Source: Angiostrongylus vasorum
Taxonomy: Eukaryota > Nematoda > Chromadorea > Rhabditida > Metastrongylidae
Assembly: GCA_018806985.1 (NCBI GenBank)
Contig: JADANN010000287.1
Location: 1-64,000, forward strand
DNA: 64,000 nucleotides
Reading direction: 5' to 3'
This document shows, one piece after another, positions 42,561 through 53,751 of this stretch. The notes below the pieces were generated by a model. It did no database searches and was not told the origin of the DNA. It saw only the letters and a program-made list of their open reading frames with translations. Both the position numbers and the translations under genes were made by a program. Positions within the stretch are counted from its first letter, which is position 1. Each line of letters opens with the position of its first letter.

Positions 42561-45525
42561 CATTGGCGAGGTACTAAAACATACCATATTGTTTGGAAGA
42601 CACAGAGTAATGCGCATACGGTGGTGGTGAGGGTGGCGTCATTCTACCGAAATGGTGCAATCCAAAGGGAACATAGGATAAACGTTCGCCCATCGCAACG
42701 GAAATTCTGGTGACGACGTTGCATCTCGACCAAACTGACGACTGTAACGGTAATGGAACCCATCACCTACAAACTCACTTGGGAAGAAATGCGAAACCGA
42801 TATGAATGTGGATGGCGGACGCGAAAAAAGTATCAAAAAAGTGATAGGATCCAGACAACTCGTGAAATCGGTTTATATGAACATCTAAAAAAATGAAAGA
42901 ATTAAGGAAATATTACAACCTCTGGATACAAGATTTAATGCTCAAGAATGCGAACCCGCATGTATCTCAATCTGCGCCTGTTTCCAAAGGTGGAGCAGAT
43001 TGTGTAGTAAAGATGTACTATAGTCACAATAATGCAACAACTCAGAATTCAGCTTCAATGTCATCTTACAGTGCTCCAAATGCAAGGATACACGGTCTAG
43101 AAAACAAGAAAACTCCCAAAAACAATGTTTTGCGAAACAACTCAGTGTATCCAAATCGGATATGTGCTTTCAAAAGCGTGTATTAACAAAGATATAAAAA
43201 ATAGAAGAATAACGTGCTTAACGCTGATTTATCCCTCGGTACATTCCATTTCCTTTGGGAGCGCAGAATGAAATCCATACTTAATGGTGCCTAGTGATAC
43301 CAAGTCAGTCTTTTTTATCCTCTACGGGTGGTTTAGAAGTTTATGGCGTGTTTTGCTAGACCATTTGGCGAGAAGTCATCCGTGGTCACGTGCGCTATAG
43401 AGCAGCAGTATCTATTGCGCAACATAAACTCAGAAGTCAAGGAATAAAGGATTTCTGGATGTGCTATGAAACTGACCATGAAACGCTGCTTGACAATCGA
43501 TTCAAATAAGAAAAAAAGCCATATGAAAGACATCGTAGACGCTGTCTAGTGTTTTTATTGAGTCACTGTTGTAAAAAAAAAAGCAGACTTAATGCGGGAA
43601 ATATGTCCGTCCCACAGTGTGCTGAAGCCATCAGTACGCCTCCATTGTCGTTTTGAATAAATCTGGACGGAGTATCATTGAATTCGATTCTGAGTCAGGA
43701 CGATGAGCTGCATATTCTAACTAGTTTCAGTCATGCAACTGCTGCTTAGATCCGAAGTGTTCGAAATATCATATGAACACATAAATAAATGCTGAGCATA
43801 CTTGGCAAAATTCGAAGCCCTAAGGAGATTGTTCTGCGATCAAAGATGTTCACCCCAGCACAAATGTGCACATAGTTCCAACTTTAGTGAGTATTGTCAA
43901 AGAGCTTTAAAGTTATAATACATTTCTCGGAGCATTCAGTAACTTCTACCAAACTTATTTAGAGAAATAACTACGAAATTTCTGGAATAATTAGGAGCCT
44001 TATTTCAGCGCGCAAAATAATTCATTCCGCTTTGCTTTGTAAAACTATGCAAACGCACTAACCGTTGGAAATTCTGGGATGTGCGGCAATTGACGCAAAG
44101 TGCGCTAAATGTGCCACAGGATCGACATTGTTTCTAATAAGTCGATGCCGAATCGTCTAATAAACAGAAAAATTTGACTGGGATTTCAGAAGACTTGATT
44201 ATCTATCGTATCCCGCACCCGTCGAGTCATTGACTTGTACATGACCAGTGCGACCCTTTATAGTAATAGTCGAGATGGGATTTAGCGAAAGAAGCTAACT
44301 CACTAAGAAACAGGTTGGTGAGACGAAAAGTAACTTAGCAATTCTCACTTTTTTTTTCAACTCCTCTACTAACGCCGAACCACTTCTAAGGGAATGAGAC
44401 TGGAATGATGACGCCGATCTGTTCCGAATAATCTGAAAGCGTGTTAAACTCCGTTGTAACAAGGACTTATCTTGTTAATCTTATCAATCTTGAAAAGAAC
44501 CCAACTTCTTACCTTGCTTATTTCTTTGAGTCTCTCCCTACTCTTTCTAGAGTGTTTCCGTCTCTTCTGAGAACCGAAATTTTCCCAAAATAATTACGAT
44601 TTTCACAGGATTCCTGCAGATTCTACATGGATGTCACAACAGATCTTACTGCTATTTGTTGTGACACCTTCATTGGAGTCATCTGTTGTGGCAGCACATA
44701 TCGGCGACAATTTCGACCCTTTCAAAAACAAACAATCACTTTGTGCAAATCATCATTTGTTAATTTTACAGAAAGATAAGTCAGCTTGAATTCTTCCAGC
44801 CTTTTGAATTTTCGCTTTTTTCAAGTGGACAAGAGTGATGAAGTGTTAGCCGAGCTGCATTCTGCCGTTCTCGCTTCAATCATTTAAAATATCTCAGTTT
44901 GCAAGATTCAAGCTCGGTAACTAGCCACTGACCACAACAATCAAACGCCACTTCACTTTCTGAGCTGTAAGGCATTATATATAACACAGAACCATACTTG
45001 TTTAAATACAATCGTACACTAATAGATCAATCTGCAGCCAATGTCGGCTGAGATGAGACATCAAGTGGACGGATTATATACAATGAGGAAGAAAAAACAC
45101 GCGAACGGAAAACTGTATTAGGCGAATAACTACTTAAGGATAAGAAAGAAATAGGTTTTTTACAGAATTATCCATCCACTGAATAAATTAGTAGACAGGT
45201 GTCCATTTGGAAGTGGAATTGTTCAACAGGTCCGATGATGAAGCTCACTAAGAAGGTTACGAGAGAGCCAACTGAAGTGGACACTAGACATTCTCGCGCT
45301 ATTTTCTGATATTGTCTTTGATTTAAAAACTTGGTCTCGGGTATGATATGTTTTGCTCTACTTCAATGCGTTCATAACAACAAAGTAGTTTAAGCGATAT
45401 TCCGAAGAAGATCTGCAGTGCTTAAATGTAAACTGCAGACACCATCTGAAGATGTATATTGGCACCGGCTTTCTTCTCATCTCTTATTTTTTCATGTTAG
45501 CGATTTCTTTATAGTTCTTATGTTT
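42560..45525. other. No gene recognised
   Basis: Longest stretch without recognised repeats or exons in the right half. The 97-codon plus-strand frame at 42,893-43,186 has no domain or splice support. Confidence 0.4.
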
Positions 45526-45528
45526 TAC

Positions 45529-45775
45529 GGAAGCGCCCGTGCACCACAGTGGTCAGAGGTTCTCTGGCATACACCTGTGTTCGATCCCGCGACGCAGGCT
45601 CACCAAGCCTTCTATCCCTCCGAATTCGGCAAATTCGTACGAGAGCTGTTTGGAAGTATAGCTGGTAGCACTGACCCGACATATCGGTACGCTACCGCAA
45701 GTCATTGTAAGGGCCAGCTATGCATTCATTCATCTCCAACGACCCTTATTGAAGTTGGAGCTTTATCGTTTTTAG
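45529..45775 (+). repeat. SINE-1 (tRNA-derived), full length
   Basis: Head CCGTGCACCACAGTGGTCAG, box B GTTCGATCCCGCGAC, body GTCATTGTAAGGGCCAGC and end GAGCTTTATCG. Among the copies with the best-kept box B. Confidence 0.8.
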
Positions 45776-45844
45776 GGAGCTAAAACACTACAGAGCATAA
45801 TTTTTTCATCTTTTACTTGCCTTTTGCTTTCTGTATGTTCCTTT

Positions 45845-46010
45845 TTTTATATAAGGGCAACGTTTGAAATACAACCACAAGAATGCTGAGATTTCGAGCA
45901 AAACTCGGGGCCTCATCCGAGCTCCGAACTAGCGATCATCTTTCCCAGGGACTCGTGTGCTATCCACTGCACCATTCGAAAATCTTTCCCATTCTCCCAG
46001 TCAGTTTTTT
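45845..46010 (-). repeat. tRNA-like SINE (family D relative)
   Basis: Minus strand reads ATGGTGCAGTGGATAGCACA, then a short spacer with CCTGGGAAAG and TAGTTCGGAGC, and an arm ending TTGTATTTCAAACGTTGCCC. Pairs with the copy at 10.66-10.83 kb. Confidence 0.6.
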
Positions 46011-46930
46011 TGCTCTGTTGGTTTTATCAGCTATCACTCGTGAAGGGGAACGCGGGTTTGAAGGCCAACTGTGGTTTCTTGTTTTGCTCTTATCTCAGCA
46101 TCTTTGTAGTTGTATTGAAAACACAATTCAAAAGTGCATCGAGTAGAACAACGAGCCTCAATCCAATCGGCAATTACTCTTTACATTACATAGCACCATT
46201 TATAGGTCAACTGGACGTTTACTTGCAAAGCTTTGTTCTTCGCTAATGTTTCGGAACGTTTGTACTTATCAGAGGCAGAACGATTCGTTTCGCTTGCCGA
46301 GGATCCGTTCATTCTTGTGATGCGGTCTCCGCTGTCGCATCGAGTTGAATCCAGCGGAGTATCGGTCGAACATCTTGATTTTCAGTATTTTTCTTTGATT
46401 ATTCATATAGAGGGTAAATAAAGTTTGTTTATAGAAGCACTTATATTAGCAGCTACCATTATGGCCCGATATACAGTAGGAAACCAGCCAATGAGGACAC
46501 CGTTATGGATGATGTTTATGGAAAATAAGGAAGAGAATACGTTCGTTCTCGTGGCACCTCTGGAGAATCGTTCTATGGAGGAAATATCAAAAAGACATGC
46601 GCTTTTCAAGAGCAGCTATAATTTACTAGAAATCAGTAATTTTAAACAGTGATTACAAACACCTCCATCGCCACGACAACCACTATCGGGCTACCGAATC
46701 GAATGGACGTGGCTCTTATGGGGGGCTAAGTTATCGAAACGTTATCCGGCTAGAAGTTTTGTGCTCACCTCGCGTCAGCTCAATCATTATAAATCTGTTG
46801 ACAACTTCCACCAAGGTTTAATGGTTTAGTGAAAGTCACTTCTAAGGTTACATTTCAGTTCTCCATCGCAAAAAGATTACAATCGTGCAACCACGAAATC
46901 GACGTGGTTCAACACATTGACCGCGTGGAA
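46010..46930. other. No gene recognised
   Basis: A 75-codon plus-strand frame at 46,425-46,652 has no matching family; nothing else is seen. Confidence 0.4.
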
Positions 46931-46935
46931 ATGTG

Positions 46936-47095
46936 TATTGTGTGTGTATATGTGTATGTGTATGTGCATGTGTATGTGTATGTGTATGTGTATATGTATC
47001 TGTATGGGTATGATGCGCGTTAATGGGCATGTGAGTGTGAGCATATGTTGATGGGTTGGTGGGTGTGTGTTGGTGTCCGCGTGTGTATATGGATA
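46936..47095 (+). repeat. (TGTATG)n/(TG)n microsatellite
   Basis: Hexameric GTGTATGTGTATG units at 46,936-47,012, then a looser TG-rich stretch to 47,095. Open frames on both strands (for example VCVYVYVYVHVYVY) come from the repeat. Confidence 0.9.
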
Positions 47096-47615
47096 TATAC
47101 TAAAGGGTGATTTGTAATGCACAGGGTTATTGTTCAACCGACAACATACTCGGCATTATTCTTCGACTTGGCGCCGGTAAATAATTCTCCACCATGGAAA
47201 AGTGCAATGGAAGTTTTACAAACACAAAATGAAAAATATTAATGACTCTGAACTTAGTGAGCTTCGTTAAACTTAACACTTCTGATAACGACCGAGTCTC
47301 TCTTCATGGAGCTTTTGTGTAGTGAACGTAGTACAGTTTAAGGTCTTCACTGCGATTCGGCTCGCAGCATTCTTATTTGCGTTGAACGCAACGTGAATGG
47401 AAATTTTATATATGTACAGTAGACTACACGAAATTGTGATACCCTTCTTTTTGAAGTACTACTACACTTAATAATATACGAAGCCAATCGATCGAGATAT
47501 AGAAACGAGTGGAAAATGTGGAAAGACTTCATGATGTATGAAAACTAGTCATCCAATTACCTCTTCTCTTTTCTTGGACAGATGGCTTTGTAGATGTTAA
47601 GAATTCGAAAAAAAA

Positions 47616-47621
47616 ACTTTA
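47616..47621 (-). promoter_or_regulatory. Poly(A) signal AATAAA for the GATA factor gene
   Basis: TTTATT on the plus strand, about 305 bases after the stop codon of the GATA gene. It is the first canonical signal I see downstream. Confidence 0.5.
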
Positions 47622-47924
47622 TTACAAACAAGGTATGTAGAAAATCGCGGGAGTGAATCAATAGAAGAAAAAAACCCGTAATAAAAAAGAGGTGAAGCCC
47701 CTGAAGAGCTATTAAAGTCGCATATAAACAGGTGCTCTCTCATCGTTTTCTTCATTGCTGTCATCGTGAAACAGAGCAAACGTAAGAGTATTTGCGGAAG
47801 CATCCGCACCCGCCGGCTCGACTTCAGACGGAGTTCTATGGGGAACGGACGAGTAGTTCGGAAGACTACATCTAGGATACCCTTCATTTATAATAGCAAA
47901 CGGTTCACTGTATCGATCCTCGAA

Positions 47925-48528
47925 CTAATTGTTACTGAACGTGTTTTGCTGTATTGGCTCGCTATGGTCGGGATACTCCATGAAACTTTGGCACGTTTGC
48001 TTCTGCTGAACTTCCATTTTGTGATCGGTAAAACTAAGCCCCTTGTTAACTGGCTCATATTCCATCACATTTGGGGATGGATTTGGAGCCTCAGTCAGCA
48101 CATGCTGACCGAATACACCGGTTCCTGAAGAAGCGCGGTGAGAATGCCTCGCGTAACTGAGCTGATCGTTCACTTCTGAGGGACTTGTTTGCTGCCTCAT
48201 ATTGTAGCTCATCATCATCGGATTTTGACTGCCGTAGTGAACGTTGGAAGAAATGGAAGTTGAGTGGGAATGCGCACAAGATGCGTTCGATGGTGCCAGA
48301 TAATTCTGTACTGCATTTGATTGTTCTTGATTAAAATCAGATGACTGAACAGGGTGGCATTGAGGAATCGAGGGCAGTAGAGATGACTTCCGGAATTGTC
48401 TCGCCTTGCCTTTGGCTTCCTTCGCACACAACTTGCAACGTGGGCGGCGATTTCGTTTCACGACTATGTCACGACGCAACTCAGGCGGACGCTTTCGACC
48501 ATTCTTTCGGAAGAATAAATTACAGGCA
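47925..48528 (-). CDS. GATA gene, last exon: second half of finger and C-terminal tail
   Basis: Acceptor TATTTCAG, then 604 nt. The first base completes the split Asn codon. Contains the second Cys pair of the finger, the basic arm KRNRRPRCKLCAKEAKGK and a low-complexity tail ending NTFSNN. The extra Cys pair CKLC just after the basic arm is notable. Confidence 0.85.
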
Positions 48529-51500
48529 CTGAAATATCGTGAGCTCTTTACAACATAGTTGCCAAGTGGAACAAAATATTATCAAAATTTTCTGTATAGA
48601 GAAATTATTTGGGGGGTGCGTGTGGCGCAGTGGTCGGAGGCAGGCGACATGCAACACACACGTGGAATCGATCGACGCGCCTATGGCCCATCAAGCCTTC
48701 CATCAATCGTGGGTCGGTAAGTTGGTACCAGACTTGTCTGGAAGAATAGCAGCACTGGCTCGACACATCGGCCACTGCGAGTCATTGTAGAGGCCAGATA
48801 TGCATTGAATCACCTCCAACGATGGTTAATTAAGTCGAATGCATGGCGCATTCCTCACTTGAACAACGCTGAAAGCTTTGTCCTTTATGCTTTACAGAAA
48901 TTATTAAACAAGTGTTCTTTTTAGTTAACAAGTGCCATTTAAAGGCGCCAATTCATAGCTGTCAATTTATGCATTCTTTTCGGGATTTTTTTTGTTACTG
49001 ATTGCAAGTCAATGATGTAGGAAGGAGAAAGCTTTTTTGTTTTGTTTAAAACGCCATTTTTAAAAAAGAATTTCTTTTGTTATGGAAAACTAAGTTTAAA
49101 TCAGTTCCGTACTTACTTGCATTCGGGTTTTCCATCTACACTTCTCCTCCACGCGCTTGTGTTTCTAGTTCCGCAGTTTGCGCATTCAATATTTGTTCTC
49201 ACGACAACCTGAAAATGAATGCAACCAAGCTTTCCATTGGCAGTTTCAAAACGACGAGCAAATGTTTGTCTTAAACGAACGTTATTCAATTAGTTCGCTT
49301 CAGCTATTTCCAGATTGAGAATGTCAATCAGTTGAAGGCTAGTGATGAGTACAGGAAGAATGGAGAATTTCTATATAATTCAGTAGTGAGCCTTTTGTTT
49401 ACCTAAACGTTGAACTTTGGCTTACGATATCAAATCCTTTTTATTCCTACTGAGGAGAATATTGGTCGAATTTCAGGTTTGCAGTCCATGAATGCTTCTT
49501 ATCGCTTTAATTAAAAAGGTGGCTCTAAGATTGATTTCCACGGTCTCCTTGTCAAATGACAGCTGCTCTAGCACAGAACTTTTTTGTGAATTGGTAGAAA
49601 CAAAAGTAAGATAGAATAGACAGGTTCAAACGTAAGATGATTGGCAAGAAAATCTCTGCCATATTTGTCCATTTCAATGTTTACCACGTGACCGTGGCTG
49701 ATAGGTGTTATAGGTGTTCCTTAACTGCGACGTGCAAAAGTGATTCCATCCCCGTCGAGATTACCTCAGTTGAGAAGGAGTTCGACATTTTCATCCAGAC
49801 GCGCTAAGAATAAACCTTTGTCATGGTGAAGTTTGATGAGTTTACATTGGCTGTCTCCCCACCAAAAAGTATAAATTAAGAGCCAGGTAGTAAAATGTAC
49901 TATTAGTGACATCACAATCTACGTAGCGCATGTAGCTCAAATCTAACAACCAGTTTGCTAAGTATCCTACAATAATAAAAAAAGACGTATTTTTTTGCAA
50001 AGAAACCGATAATGCCTTACAAATAGTCGCATTATTTAGCCTTATGCCACGCAACTTAGGTGGCGCTTGTAGCGCAGTGATCGGAGGCGCCCTCTATTAC
50101 ACATCATGCGATCGATCCTCGCTTCCATGTTTCACCAAGCCCTCTCCATCCCTCCGGGGGTCTACAATTTGGTAACAGACTTTTCTGGGAGGATAGCAGC
50201 ACTGGCTCAATAGATTGGTGGGCCACCACTAGTCATAGTAAAGGACAGATACGCATTCAATAACCTCCAAACGATGCTCAATGAAGTCGAATGTGTGGAG
50301 CATCAACGCCGAGCGCTGTATCCTTCACTCTTTTATGCCACACAGTTCTAGCTTAGAACCGACGGTATTCCGATGTGTAAAATTACAACTTGCTATGCAT
50401 AATGAAGTATTCGCCACCTAGTAAAGGCAACTACCTATCTATGAATTGTTCCATGGTCTATTCCCTATCTATTGCGAAATCATTTTCTATCGCTCTGCAG
50501 TCTACACTCTCCTCCCAATAGTTTACCCCCCTCATCGTGGCTGGAAGGTGTTCCTTGGGTGTTGGACTGCGATGTACAGCGGGGGGGATTCGTCTTCCCC
50601 GGCAGAGTCTCCCAAGCTGAGAAGGAGTCTGGCGTTTCCATCAGGAAGCCTAGCTAAGAGTAAACCAATACCAGGATCCACCGCCGTCCTGGTATCAAAA
50701 TCGCATGATGGCAAATATCCCTGTGATCCACAAGGGCTGCGACTACCTGTAGTAGCGAAGACCTGAGGCAGACTTTGGCTAGACTGTCCTTGGGATTCCA
50801 GGGAACCACAGTGGCTAAACAAGCAAAACTCCGAAGCAATGGAAATTATGCTGCGGTCCGCACAACCAGTGAGGACGGGCAATTCAAGTATCACGTAAGT
50901 AAGTCTACTCTCTGCGTATTTCAAAATCGTTTCCATCACTAGCGTTGAGATTTCTCACCGGGAAATATGGGGCGAGAGATTGTGAAGCTCGATCTCTGCA
51001 TAGTTACTGATAAGTAGCGGAAGTGTTTGCAACAATTCAGTTTGCAAAAGAACTAAACAACAAGAACGACCACTTACTGTTCGGCGGGGGTTTCCCCGGT
51101 TCATTAGTTGGATGAGGACAAGGAGGATATCGGGGAGTCTTAGTAACCTACAAAGGTTTTTGAAGTAAACAATCGTTTATTTCAACGTCTGCGAATGTGA
51201 TGAAAATCTACAACCAATCTCTCATTATTATTGATTGCATTAAGTTAATGTGGAGCAGGCATTACAGTGAAATTCTGAAAGAGGCGACTACCCAATAATT
51301 AAAACAAATTATTGATGGTATACGAACAGCGATGAGAAATATCAGTCATCACTAGGGAGTTGTCACAGAGGGTGGCGTCGCACTTGATTTTCGGGGAAAT
51401 CAGATGACCACATAACTGTACCCTACAATAGGGTTCCCGTACTGAATACTCAGCAAATCCTTATTGCGAAATCTACGAGATTTGAAAGTAGCTGACGTTA

Positions 51501-53646
51501 AGCTTTCTTCAAAGTGGAGAAGTTATCCGAGTCGATCAGAATTAGACTGTCAGCAGCAGTAGCACTTTATCGACTGCAGCGTCTTGAAAATCACAATCGT
51601 GGACTAAAAACCAGAATTTGTTTATTGAAACGCGTCCAGATTTTGAACGACGACGGCACAGTTCACGAATACAGTGGAAGATACTTCTTAAATCGCAACG
51701 AATGCGAGCATTCATAGGAATCTGCCAGTTTCTAAAGACGGCAGTAGTGGTCTCCTTCTCCCATTTGTCAATTCTACGAGAATAATTGGTATTATTCTAG
51801 TCTGTTGAGATGGTACGACATTGTTATATAACTTTTATTCTACTAACTTTTCGACGTCTTCGTTTTCTTCAGAGCAATTGACCTAAACTGATGATTCCCA
51901 CGTATACCACCTCGCCAACAGTGTGTTTGTTGTCGCTAGCGTTGGAACCCAATGAGCTGGAGCTCCGATCGAATGGAGAACTTCACTCGACGATGCCATT
52001 TTATACAGGACGGACGTTGATCTAGATCTTATTGGGATATTTATTGGCGAAAATGCGCCGTAGTTTTCAGCAGCTCCTTCGACACAACACAAAGGTAAGG
52101 ATATTGTGGTACGGCGGCTACATGGATGATTCCTAAGCAGAACTCAGAATTACCTAAAATGAGGAAGAGTTCAACAGTTCCTTGTGGAAGCCGAGCCAAA
52201 AGCAGACCTACATTGCCTATGAGCCCTGTCAGTTATGTACATCTGCATGCTTGCCAGGGACCTATAAACGTGAAGGAACTCATGCTAAAAAAATTGGACG
52301 CCTTTTGTAAGTGAAAGTAGCCGAAGTAACAGCACTGGTGGACGATGGTGCAAATGTAGGTTTCACAGGATAAGGCCAAAGTGCGCAGTGGGTCACACTC
52401 CGCAACTGATGTAGTTACCTTGTTAGTATTGAGCTATTCTGATTTTGGCCAAGAACTACGCTAATATTCCAACTTCACAACTAACTTTTTTAACTAACTG
52501 GTCGAACTCCAATGAGTAATGAGGTGATTAATTGAGTCCCATGCAGTCAAGCTGTCAGGTATAAGATAGCGATTTCTTACTGTAGCTTGCTTTATCTGTA
52601 GAAAAAATGACTGGACTGGGAAATAATGAAAACGCTCGGCTAAACGGTTGCGCAGAAAAGTGTGTACGGCTCCCCGAGCGACCTCATCAAGAATTGTGAA
52701 TCACATTCACAATAACATACAGAGCACTCTATGTTAATCACTTAACTGAAATCCAATACACCCAATAATCAGTAAAAACTATAGCAGATTGCAAGGCGGA
52801 AGAAGACCTACTATATTCAATGCATAGCAAGAAGAAATACTGGTAATACCGAGAAGGAAAACAGTGGAGACTTGCAGAGACACTCGGATGTATTCGTAGA
52901 GGAGAGAACGTTGTCGAACCTCATCGACATGATAATTTGGCAAGGACAGCGGAAGTGAACGGTTGTACGAAAAGATTAAGATTCACTAATTTTCACGCAA
53001 TACATAAATACGGGACAATCGAGTAATTAAAAAACTTTTACTGTTCGAATCGAGGTCTGCTAGTTTTGATGATTTTTTTGACAATTAGGAAGCAGTACCG
53101 AGTGAGTTAAAGATGATGGCAGTGATACTACACATATTCATTTCCGAACAGCATTTTGTTACACTTGGGCTAAAACTCCACAAGTAGGAACGGATTGTCT
53201 GCTAATAAAATGCTACGCTTCATGCCATTCAATGTTCAACTACACTGAAACAAGTCGACTCACTCCCAGACGTGGAGGAACGGGCGGAACAGCTGGTGGA
53301 GGTAAGGGAGCGGTAGGTGCCGTCATGGTTGGACAGTTCGGAGCGTACAGATTAGTTGTGGAGTAGCTGAAGAACAAAAAATGTTCCACTCCAAATTTAT
53401 TACTCATAAAAAAATCGAAGTGGTCTTCCAAACGTGCGATATCTGACACTAAATCCAAGTCTTAATTTGAAGGCGTTTTCTAAATTACTTATAGTAAAAC
53501 TGGGACTTTGCTTTGTGTGACATCACAGGTAATTTTTGATTTTCACTAAGAGTTGCGGCTTAATCAAGGACTTTTTGTGAGAACTCACTTCGATAGATTT
53601 TGCGTTGATCCGCTAACGCTTTGATACCGTCTATGACTGTGAACAA
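47925..53646 (-). CDS. GATA-type zinc finger transcription factor, ELT-3/END-like (partial model)
   Basis: Nuclear DNA-binding protein that recognises GATA sites. The single finger is split by an intron: exon 49,117-49,208 supplies CANCGTRNTSAWRR and ends inside the Asn codon, and exon 47,925-48,528 completes it with ACNLFFRKNGRKRP and the basic KRNRRPR. The joined finger is Cys-X2-Cys-X17-Cys-X2-Cys, the GATA pattern. The ACNLFFRKN and KRNRRPR parts resemble nematode ELT-3 and END-1/3 rather than ELT-2. The last exon adds a ~160-residue Ser/Asn/Gln-rich tail and a TAG at 47,925-47,927. Two probable upstream exons, 53,264-53,366 (Pro-rich, APLPPPAVPPVPPRLG) and 53,589-53,646, have AG acceptors and GTGAGT donors and join in phase to each other and to the finger exon. 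No start exon was found; RTE-A lies just upstream. TSAWRR instead of T-x-LWRR is unusual. Confidence 0.8.
48613..48890 (+). repeat. SINE-1 inside the GATA finger intron
   Basis: Well-preserved, full-length copy: GTGTGGCGCAGTGGTCGGAG head, ACCAGACTTGTCTGGAAGAA body, and GCTTTGTCCTTTA end. It fills about half of the 588-nt intron that splits the zinc finger. Confidence 0.9.
49117..49208 (-). CDS. GATA gene, exon with first half of the zinc finger
   Basis: Acceptor CATTTTCAG and donor GTAAGT. It is 92 nt, phase 0 at the start, and reads VVVRTNIECANCGTRNTSAW and onward to the split Asn codon. Length and phase fit exactly with the last exon. Confidence 0.85.
49740..49817 (+). repeat. Family A fragment, old
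   Basis: Short diverged piece with CAGTTGAGAAGGAGTTCGAC and GCTAAGAATAAACC aligning to the family A centre; inside the long GATA intron. Confidence 0.5.
50058..50335 (+). repeat. SINE-1, full length
   Basis: Head GCTTGTAGCGCAGTGATCGG, box B GCGATCGATCC, body TCTGGGAGGATAGCAGCAC, end CGCTGTATCCTT. It lies inside the long GATA gene intron. Confidence 0.85.
50513..50904 (+). repeat. Family A, near full length
   Basis: Near complete, ending in CACGTAAGTAAG. Contains the family-wide frame (SPKLRRSLAFPSGSLAKS). It is inside the long GATA gene intron. Confidence 0.85.
51485..51885 (-). mobile_element. Possible old PLE terminal-repeat remnants
   Basis: Two blocks, AGCTGACGTTAAGCTTTC near 51,490 and CGACGTCTTCGTTTTCTTC near 51,858, resemble decayed ribozyme-bearing PLE ends in the same orientation. 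No coding part was seen, so this is tentative. Confidence 0.3.
52110..52222 (+). repeat. Family A fragment, old
   Basis: TCCTTGTGGAAGCCGAGCCA and AAGCAGACC align with the family A centre; ends are lost. It is inside the long GATA gene intron. Confidence 0.5.
52225..53260. other. Intron sequence, nothing else recognised
   Basis: Assumed intron of the GATA gene. No further phase-0 exon could be picked out with confidence. Confidence 0.4.
53264..53646 (-). CDS. GATA gene, two probable upstream exons
   Basis: Exon 53,589-53,646 (58 nt) lies between TTATTTCAG and GTGAGT and, in the compatible frame, reads SVSGSTQNLS. Exon 53,264-53,366 (103 nt) lies between TTCTTCAG and GTGAGT and reads YSTTNLYAPNCPTM and a Pro-rich run. 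Together they leave phase 0, matching the finger exon. Linkage across the ~4 kb intron is inference; other exons may lie between. Confidence 0.5.
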
Positions 53647-53751
53647 CTGAAATAATAACTTAACGATGAATCTAAGTGTTTATCGTCGAGCTTACTAAGA
53701 TGTGAATAATGATTACATGGTAGCAAAAGGAGTAGCCAAGTACGTACCACC

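Noticed and set aside
42893..43186. 97-codon plus-strand frame, Asn/Ser-rich
   Set aside because: No splice context, homolog or conserved motif; length is within chance for this AT content.
45529..45620. Possible tRNA gene (box A and box B present)
   Set aside because: No acceptor stem or proper cloverleaf; the sequence is the head of a dispersed SINE with many copies.
46425..46652. 75-codon plus-strand frame
   Set aside because: No recognisable family and no splice support.
46829..47137. Frames of alternating Val-Tyr or His-Thr on both strands
   Set aside because: Products of the TGTATG microsatellite.
48341..48532. Plus-strand frame opposite the GATA last exon
   Set aside because: Antisense shadow of a well-supported coding exon.
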